A stretch of DNA of 64,000 bases. Source: Pachypanchax playfairii. Lineage: Eukaryota; Chordata; Actinopteri; Cyprinodontiformes; Aplocheilidae. The stretch is taken from the NCBI GenBank assembly GCA_006937955.1, contig SSNP01000122.1, positions 232,077 through 296,076 of the forward strand. Direction: 5' to 3'. The notes under the pieces are model-generated. The model worked only from the letters and a program-made list of their open reading frames with translations, was not told the DNA's origin and did not search any database. A program made the position numbers and the translations under genes. How positions within the stretch are numbered: position 1 is the stretch's first letter; every line of letters begins with the position of its first letter. Of this stretch, positions 62,101 to 64,000 are shown piece by piece.

Positions 62101-63825
62101 GCAAATTTGAATAATGAATATGAACGAGCTGCTGCCGAAGCCTGACGGAACCAGCCGAATTTTAATGCAGACAGATTGAAAGGTCTGTTAATCAGTGTTT
62201 CCTAACATTTTTTTAGATATAAAATGTTTCATATTACTGGTTAAAACTTAAGAAATAACCAAAAAGTCCTAAAATTTGTATGAAATGGCTCTTTAACAAT
62301 AAAAGAAGTTTGAATGTTGAATCAGCCAGGCTTCAGTACTTTGTAGCTACTTTTGCTAAAGAAATGCATCAACAAGGTTTCATATATTTTTTCCTTTTCC
62401 AGTCAACCAGGTTGTTCTCGGTAGTTTCAAGTTGCCCCTTTAACACTATTGCAAGTGTAAAGTTGTTTAAAGAATCTCGTAAGGCAACGTTCCTGTTTGA
62501 AGGTAGTTAGCAGTCCCATTACGGCTCCTCTCGGTAGAAGTGTTCTCACTTTAAATGGACACACACTGACTGACAGAGTACAAACCCGTTCTGACAACTA
62601 AGCCCTGCTGCAGAGCCCCATTGGTGTGTGTTAAAAGGTATCTAGTTAAGGAAGAAAGCTGCAAAGCAAGCAAATGCAAACACTCACAGCAGCACTTGAG
62701 CAGACATAAAACAGCATCAAGCATAGTGAACTTGACTTACGCTTGCTGGCTCATCAAAGGCAACAATTTAAACTGAACACTCAAGCACAAGCACACATAC
62801 ACTAACACAAAGTTTTCAAAATGCAGAGCAGTAGGATTCAAATCTTGCTTTCATCTAGATCAGCATCCTCTCTGGAGGAAAACATGGCTGAAGCATAGTG
62901 TCTCTTGCGGCCTTGAAGGCGGGGGTTTAAGGTGCCATTGATTTCTGCCTCCTTTCAGCGAGAGACAGACCGGTCAGGGGTAGAAGATTTGATTTCTGAA
63001 CTACTGGCTGCTGTGAGTTATATTTCTCACTAGAGGAGTCGTGTTTTCCAATAACCTGACAGTGTAAATCCCAGATGTACGCTGGAGAAAAAAGTTGCTG
63101 CCAACTGTGTGTTTGTGTTTGTCCAACAGTTGGGAAGTTTAGAACTGATGGGAAGGAGGTAGAGTATAAACTGAAAACTACTCATGTTACAAAACCTGCA
63201 CACGCACACACAAGTGTGTTTTGTTATCCTTATGGGGACCGTCCATTGATTTCCATTGATTTTAGTAACTAGATTTATACCTAACCCAAACCCTTTTCCT
63301 AACCTTAACCATTACTGATCTATAACTAAACCTAAGACTAACTAAAACTCTATTCACACCATACCTATAAACCTAACCCCTAACCCTAAAAAGGGGAGTC
63401 CCCCTCATGGGGACCAGGCTTCGGTCCCCACAAGAACCCTCGGACCCCAGAAAGATAGTAAATGTCTGGAAACTGGTCTTCAGGAGGTTAGAAAAACAAG
63501 CCCACACACACACACACACACCCACACACACACACAACACCAACAACAACAACTGTGAACCAGAACACCACTTTATGTTTGCTCATTACCCACAATTCCA
63601 CAGAGATCAGTAAGGGGCTAATGTAGGAGAAGTGACCGATCGTTTGGCTTTGCTCAAGTAAAGTTCACCTCCAACAAATCAAAAAGCTTAAAATGTTTCA
63701 TTTGTCCAGTCAGAGTGATTTCTGTGAATCCAGGTGTGAGTGAGAGTGAAATGTAAACAATCAAACGTTACCCTGTCACCCTTGATACCCATGTCTCCTT
63801 TGAAGCCTGGGAAACCATCTTCACC
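41028..63825 (-). CDS. col5a1: col5a1-like fibrillar collagen, 3' half of the gene (38 coding exons)
   Basis: Encodes the C-terminal two-thirds or so of the triple helix and the whole C-propeptide of a secreted fibrillar procollagen. Thirty-three exons (63825 down to 48121) encode 756 uninterrupted Gly-X-Y residues; the family helix is about 1014 residues. Five further exons finish the helix and encode the C-propeptide. Assignment to alpha1(V) rather than alpha1(XI) rests on residues I recognise: RTRRNIDASQL after the helix, CHPDFPDG, and the tail VDIMFNDFG...KFGFEVGPVCFIG. The family role is nucleating heterotypic collagen I/V fibrils in the extracellular matrix; the C-propeptide directs chain choice and trimerisation. 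Exon sizes of 36, 45, 54, 90 and 108 bp in phase 0 are typical of fibrillar collagens. The gene continues past the window end. A teleost col5a3 or col11a paralogue is less likely but needs a phylogeny. Confidence 0.93.
41340..41573 (-). CDS. col5a1: col5a1 coding exon 2 from the 3' end: C-propeptide core
   Basis: 234 bp, phase 0 at both ends, bounded by a ttcttcag acceptor and a GCA|gtaagt donor. It begins LSYVDAEDNPIGVVQMTFLR and ends NNPYIRTLVDGCA. It contains RFLGSNDEEMSYDNNPYI, nearly invariant in V/XI chains, an NMTY N-glycosylation sequon and two cysteines. Confidence 0.95.
41574..44901 (-). other. col5a1 intron of 3.3 kb
   Basis: It starts (minus strand) after the 69-bp exon and ends at the 234-bp exon. 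Apart from the ATAAT array I recognise no insert. Confidence 0.85.
41788..41978. repeat. (ATAAT)n pentanucleotide array in a col5a1 intron
   Basis: About 190 bp of nearly pure ATAAT units with a single phase break near 41870. It produces open frames of repeating Tyr-Ile-Leu that mean nothing. A likely length polymorphism. Confidence 0.97.
44902..44970 (-). CDS. col5a1: col5a1 coding exon 3 from the 3' end: 69-bp C-propeptide exon
   Basis: A 69-bp exon that I found by searching for the peptide missing between its neighbours. It reads TRLTSWVKETPGSWFSEFKR followed by GKL. The acceptor is gtccccag and the donor CTG|gtaagc. It sits alone between introns of about 3.3 kb and 2.1 kb. Including it restores the continuous family order KSEG-TRLTSW...KRGKL-LSYVD. 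Confidence 0.93.
46391..46670. repeat. Dispersed repeat with telomere-like CCTAACC runs, copy 1
   Basis: It contains TTATGGGGACCGTCCATTGA, then several TAACC-type units (ACCTAACCCAAACCC, CCTAACCTTAACC, CCTAACCCCTAACCCTAA), then GGGGAGTCCCCCTCATGGGG and CTTCGGTCCCCACAAG. TTATGGGGACCG and CGGTCCCCACAAG form an inverted pair. A (CA)n run follows. It is nearly identical to 63217-63495. Confidence 0.88.
47115..47227 (-). CDS. col5a1: col5a1 coding exon 4 from the 3' end: C-propeptide, cysteine-rich
   Basis: 113 bp. It enters with the last two bases of a Gly codon and leaves in phase 0 (GGG|gtacgt). It encodes GEYWIDPNQGCSRDSFKVYC and then NFTAGGESCIFPDKKSEG. Three cysteines and an NFT sequon match the C-propeptide of V/XI chains. 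Confidence 0.95.
47732..48002 (-). CDS. col5a1: col5a1 coding exon 5 from the 3' end: helix end, furin-type site, C-propeptide start
   Basis: 271 bp. It opens with the last helical triplets, GPPGDVIHPLPIH, then carries RTRR at 47937-47948, the basic site cleaved in pro-alpha1(V). This is followed by NIDASQLVDDAAGVDANYKD and the heptad-like stretch [20 protein letters not shown], which in this family forms the trimer-nucleating coiled coil. It ends in phase 1 (GATG|gtttgt), a weak donor that keeps the Gly codon shared with the next exon. Confidence 0.94.
48121..48174 (-). CDS. col5a1: col5a1 helix exon 6 from the 3' end (54 bp)
   Basis: Six Gly-X-Y triplets, GQTGPKGESGTPGLPGPP, between a tctcag acceptor and a CCT|gtgagt donor. 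Confidence 0.93.
48277..48312 (-). CDS. col5a1: col5a1 helix exon 7 from the 3' end (36 bp)
   Basis: Four triplets, GPPGPKGAKGSA. The acceptor is tctgtag and the donor GCT|gtaagt. A 36-bp exon at this place is a conserved feature of fibrillar collagen genes. Confidence 0.92.
48403..48456 (-). CDS. col5a1: col5a1 helix exon 8 from the 3' end (54 bp)
   Basis: Six triplets, GIAGPTGPIGPIGPPGLP, with a donor of gtaagt. Confidence 0.93.
48602..48709 (-). CDS. col5a1: col5a1 helix exon 9 from the 3' end (108 bp)
   Basis: Twelve triplets starting [20 protein letters not shown] and ending GSSGPKGDN. The [20 protein letters not shown] run is strongly conserved in alpha1(V)/alpha1(XI). Confidence 0.94.
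48883..48936 (-). CDS. col5a1: col5a1 helix exon 10 from the 3' end (54 bp)
   Basis: Six triplets, GPPGLPGLKGDSGVKGEK, with an AAG|gtgaag donor. Confidence 0.93.
49022..49075 (-). CDS. col5a1: col5a1 helix exon 11 from the 3' end (54 bp)
   Basis: Six triplets, GEQGLPGPPGPDGPPGPM, with an ATG|gtgaga donor. Confidence 0.93.
49195..49302 (-). CDS. col5a1: col5a1 helix exon 12 from the 3' end (108 bp)
   Basis: Twelve triplets starting GEPGLEGSQGKTGPVGPQ and ending GSEGLRGIPGAV, with a gtaagt donor. Confidence 0.93.
49443..49496 (-). CDS. col5a1: col5a1 helix exon 13 from the 3' end (54 bp)
   Basis: Six triplets, GPLGAPGPEGRQGEKGAK, with an AAG|gtaagt donor. Confidence 0.93.
49584..49637 (-). 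CDS. col5a1: col5a1 helix exon 14 from the 3' end (54 bp)
   Basis: Six triplets, GSPGPTGESGPSGPPGKR, with an AGA|gtgagt donor. Confidence 0.93.
49711..49764 (-). CDS. col5a1: col5a1 helix exon 15 from the 3' end (54 bp)
   Basis: Six triplets, GLDGPPGDKGDDGEAGQP, with a gtacgt donor. The stretch is acidic. Confidence 0.93.
49871..49924 (-). CDS. col5a1: col5a1 helix exon 16 from the 3' end (54 bp)
   Basis: Six triplets, GPSGFPGDPGPPGEPGPA, with a gtaagt donor. Confidence 0.93.
50037..50144 (-). CDS. col5a1: col5a1 helix exon 17 from the 3' end (108 bp)
   Basis: Twelve triplets starting GPRGERGEKGEAGPAGAA and ending GDDGPKGSP, with a gtaaga donor. Confidence 0.93.
50364..50417 (-). CDS. col5a1: col5a1 helix exon 18 from the 3' end (54 bp)
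   Basis: Six triplets, GDAGETGEPGLQGEVGPP, with a gtgagt donor. It is followed upstream by a 1.36-kb intron. Confidence 0.93.
51779..51886 (-). CDS. col5a1: col5a1 helix exon 19 from the 3' end (108 bp)
   Basis: Twelve triplets starting GPPGPPGPRGPSGPPGAD and ending GNPGAVGEK, with an AAG|gtaaac donor. Confidence 0.93.
51985..52038 (-). CDS. col5a1: col5a1 helix exon 20 from the 3' end (54 bp)
   Basis: Six triplets, GLPGPPGEKGETGDVGQM, with an ATG|gtagga donor. Confidence 0.93.
52131..52238 (-). CDS. col5a1: col5a1 helix exon 21 from the 3' end (108 bp)
   Basis: Twelve triplets starting GADGEPGPRGQQGMFGQKGD and ending GPPGPVGLQ. The GQQGMFGQKGDEG run is distinctive of V/XI chains. The donor is CAG|gtgtgc. 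Confidence 0.94.
52323..52376 (-). CDS. col5a1: col5a1 helix exon 22 from the 3' end (54 bp)
   Basis: Six triplets, GPPGPTGPQGPVGAPGPA, with a gtaagt donor. Confidence 0.93.
52495..52548 (-). CDS. col5a1: col5a1 helix exon 23 from the 3' end (54 bp)
   Basis: Six triplets, GEIGEPGQKGSKGDKGEH, lysine- and glutamate-rich, with a gtaagt donor. Confidence 0.93.
53328..53435 (-). CDS. col5a1: col5a1 helix exon 24 from the 3' end (108 bp)
   Basis: Twelve triplets starting GEKGPQGPAGRDGIQGPV and ending GPPGEDGDK, with an AAG|gtatgt donor. Confidence 0.93.
53530..53637 (-). CDS. col5a1: col5a1 helix exon 25 from the 3' end (108 bp)
   Basis: Twelve triplets starting GSPGERGPAGPAGPTGLP and ending GPAGEKGGP, with a gtatag donor. 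Confidence 0.93.
53853..53906 (-). CDS. col5a1: col5a1 helix exon 26 from the 3' end (54 bp)
   Basis: Six triplets, GAHGLKGNEGPQGPPGPA, with a gtgagt donor. Confidence 0.93.
54361..54450 (-). CDS. col5a1: col5a1 helix exon 27 from the 3' end (90 bp)
   Basis: Ten triplets starting GDPGPAGPAGKDGPPGQR and ending GDRGLPGPV. It is the only 90-bp exon seen here. The donor is GTG|gttagt. Confidence 0.92.
54575..54682 (-). CDS. col5a1: col5a1 helix exon 28 from the 3' end (108 bp)
   Basis: Twelve triplets starting GPTGETGPMGDRGHPGPP and ending GPAGKEGAK, with an AAG|gtgaaa donor. Confidence 0.93.
54780..55930 (+). pseudogene. Non-LTR retrotransposon fragment, R4/Dong-like
   Basis: Lies inside a col5a1 intron, antisense to the gene. 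With several frame changes it reads YTYWLKNLPEVHECLAAQMN, then PITCLFTSWKLLSDIIAAKI (reverse transcriptase start) and, further on, VVPVVTQYF and VRAHCPKEHSSRNS. I recognise this order from R2/R4-type elements. Many stops are present. The 5' and 3' ends are not defined. Confidence 0.6.
56419..56472 (-). CDS. col5a1: col5a1 helix exon 29 from the 3' end (54 bp)
   Basis: Six triplets, GFQGKTGPPGPPGVVGPQ, with a CAG|gtaaat donor. The intron below it (54683-56418) holds an R4/Dong-like retrotransposon fragment. Confidence 0.93.
56555..56608 (-). CDS. col5a1: col5a1 helix exon 30 from the 3' end (54 bp)
   Basis: Six triplets, GPAGKDGLPGHPGQRGET, with a gtgagc donor. Confidence 0.93.
56684..56737 (-). 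CDS. col5a1: col5a1 helix exon 31 from the 3' end (54 bp)
   Basis: Six triplets, GLPGPQGPTGFPGPKGPP, with a gtgagt donor. Confidence 0.93.
56830..56874 (-). CDS. col5a1: col5a1 helix exon 32 from the 3' end (45 bp)
   Basis: Five triplets, GNSGNDGPPGPPGER, with an AGG|gtacgt donor. The 45-bp length is a standard fibrillar collagen exon class. Confidence 0.92.
56963..57016 (-). CDS. col5a1: col5a1 helix exon 33 from the 3' end (54 bp)
   Basis: Six triplets, GPRGERGPRGPTGKAGPK, very basic. The cluster of arginines and lysines resembles the region of alpha1(V) reported to bind heparin, but that functional link is inferred. The donor is AAA|gtgtgt, off consensus. Confidence 0.92.
57209..57253 (-). 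CDS. col5a1: col5a1 helix exon 34 from the 3' end (45 bp)
   Basis: Five triplets, GTGGKPGPRGQRGPT, with a gttagt donor. It continues the basic patch of the neighbouring exon. Confidence 0.92.
57779..57832 (-). CDS. col5a1: col5a1 helix exon 35 from the 3' end (54 bp)
   Basis: Six triplets, GSQGFQGFPGANGEKGSR, with a CGG|gtatac donor. Confidence 0.93.
58316..59270. other. GC- and CpG-richer block in a col5a1 intron, unidentified
   Basis: It runs from GTACGTACTATG to GAGCGACATCATC and contains GGAAGCGCTGCAAAGTGG, GAGACCGCTTCC, GGCACGAGCCGCGAG and AACGGAGCGGAG. The composition contrasts with the AT-rich introns around it. It may be an inserted element or a regulatory block. No protein family was recognised. 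Confidence 0.4.
59311..59364 (-). CDS. col5a1: col5a1 helix exon 36 from the 3' end (54 bp), GC donor
   Basis: Six triplets, GKLGVPGLPGYPGRQGPK. The donor reads AAG|gcaagt, a GC in place of GT with the rest of the site at strong consensus, as is usual for GC-AG introns. The nearest GT (5 bases downstream) would break the reading frame. Confidence 0.92.
59687..60081. mobile_element. hAT-like MITE with ATCGTATC-type subterminal repeats
   Basis: The left end is TAAGGCTGTAATAATACATC and the right end, in reverse complement, TAGGGCTGTAACGATACATT. The flanks TTTAAAAA and TTTAAGAA look like a decayed 8-bp duplication. The inside is rich in ATCGTA/TACGAT. It lies in the 2.0-kb col5a1 intron. Confidence 0.7.
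61331..61438 (-). CDS. col5a1: col5a1 helix exon 37 from the 3' end (108 bp)
   Basis: Twelve triplets starting GELGPAGPRGEDGPEGPK and ending GPLGPNGEK, with an AAG|gtgagc donor. It is flanked by introns of about 2.0 and 2.3 kb, both with transposon insertions. Confidence 0.94.
61725..62296 (+). mobile_element. TTAA MITE, family of the foldback arms, copy D
   Basis: Full length (572 bp), TTAA at both ends, TTAAAGAGGCCCTTCCATT at the left and GAAATGGCTCTTTAA at the right. It lies inside a col5a1 intron, antisense to the gene. Confidence 0.9.
63217..63495. repeat. Dispersed repeat with telomere-like CCTAACC runs, copy 2
   Basis: Matches 46391-46670 over about 280 bp with only scattered differences, most of them in the last 40 bp. 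It is also flanked by (CA)n and lies in another col5a1 intron. Confidence 0.88.
63500..63545. repeat. (CA)n microsatellite
   Basis: CACACA run with a few interruptions directly after the telomere-like repeat. Confidence 0.9.
63772..63825 (-). CDS. col5a1: col5a1 helix exon 38 from the 3' end (54 bp), most 5' exon in view
   Basis: Six triplets, GEDGFPGFKGDMGIKGDR, conserved in V/XI chains. The acceptor is cctgccag and the donor AGG|gtaacg. The remaining N-terminal exons lie beyond the window. Confidence 0.93.
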
Positions 63826-64000
63826 CTGGCAGGTGAAACAAGAAGACAGATGTTTGTTTTACATGGACATTTAAAATAAGTACCAAGAGAAAGACCATGA
63901 ATCTGAAGGAGAATGGCTACAAAGCAAGAGCCCTTGTTGTCATGGAAACTCTTGATAGCCTCGTTTTTTATACCAACAAAATGTTCCTGCTTGTATAGAA

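Noticed and set aside
41028..63825. Assignment of the gene to col11a1
   Set aside because: RTRRNIDASQL, CHPDFPDG and VDIMFNDFG agree with alpha1(V); alpha1(XI) differs at these points (for example VDVMINDFG).

Overview
The window looks like a piece of a teleost fish chromosome. It holds the 3' half of one large split fibrillar-collagen gene on the minus strand, best matched to col5a1 (pro-alpha1(V) collagen). The fish assignment rests on the collagen sequence together with a dense set of fish-type repeats: Tc1-like, hAT and Harbinger-like DNA transposons, TTAA-flanked MITEs, tRNA-derived SINEs and non-LTR fragments. No bacterial, viral or CRISPR feature is present.

Positions 1-4,000: a foldback structure. 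Two inverted arms of about 785 bp (1-790 and 3184-3968) enclose a 22-23 bp ACTAGT-containing minisatellite and a broken I/Nimb-type non-LTR retrotransposon. The outer 480 bp of each arm are the same sequence as a MITE family with four more copies (16.7, 23.0, 36.4 and 61.7 kb). Positions 4,000-39,000: intergenic, with no supported host gene. It is a mosaic of nested transposon remnants: a TTAA MITE beside a Tc1 fragment (4.6-5.3 kb); an old Tc1 split by a Harbinger-like element carrying a Myb/SANT-like remnant (8.3-11.7 kb); a mariner-type transposase pseudogene with apparent DD41D spacing (13.7-14.8 kb); a short hAT with a BED-finger ORF and an 8-bp target duplication (21.2-22.1 kb); a Tc1 inside an old hAT-like element (26.8-28.8 kb); a Tc1 split by a hAT MITE with an 8-bp target duplication (29.3-31.3 kb); and SINEs at 22.4, 28.9 and 31.8 kb. 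Four N bases mark a sequencing gap at 31,803-31,806.

Positions about 39,000-63,825: the collagen gene, read right to left. I traced 38 coding exons. Thirty-three encode only Gly-X-Y triplets (36, 45, 54, 90 or 108 bp each, all phase 0, 756 residues, no interruption seen). One joins the end of the helix to the C-propeptide and contains an RTRR furin-type site. Four more complete the C-propeptide and end at a TAA stop at 41,028. The 5' half of the gene (N-propeptide and start of the helix) lies beyond position 64,000. The product would be secreted, trimerise through the C-propeptide and be built into heterotypic collagen I/V fibrils. Its introns hold a long ATAAT array, two near-identical copies of a repeat with telomere-like CCTAACC runs, an R4/Dong-like retrotransposon fragment, a MITE, a hAT-like MITE and a GC-rich, CpG-containing patch. 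One intron uses a GC donor.

The most unusual items are the foldback element with its MITE relatives, the DD41D-like transposase, the nested transposon stacks, and the unexplained segment at 27.9-28.6 kb, which may preserve the N-terminus of a transposon-associated protein. I found no convincing new multi-gene system.
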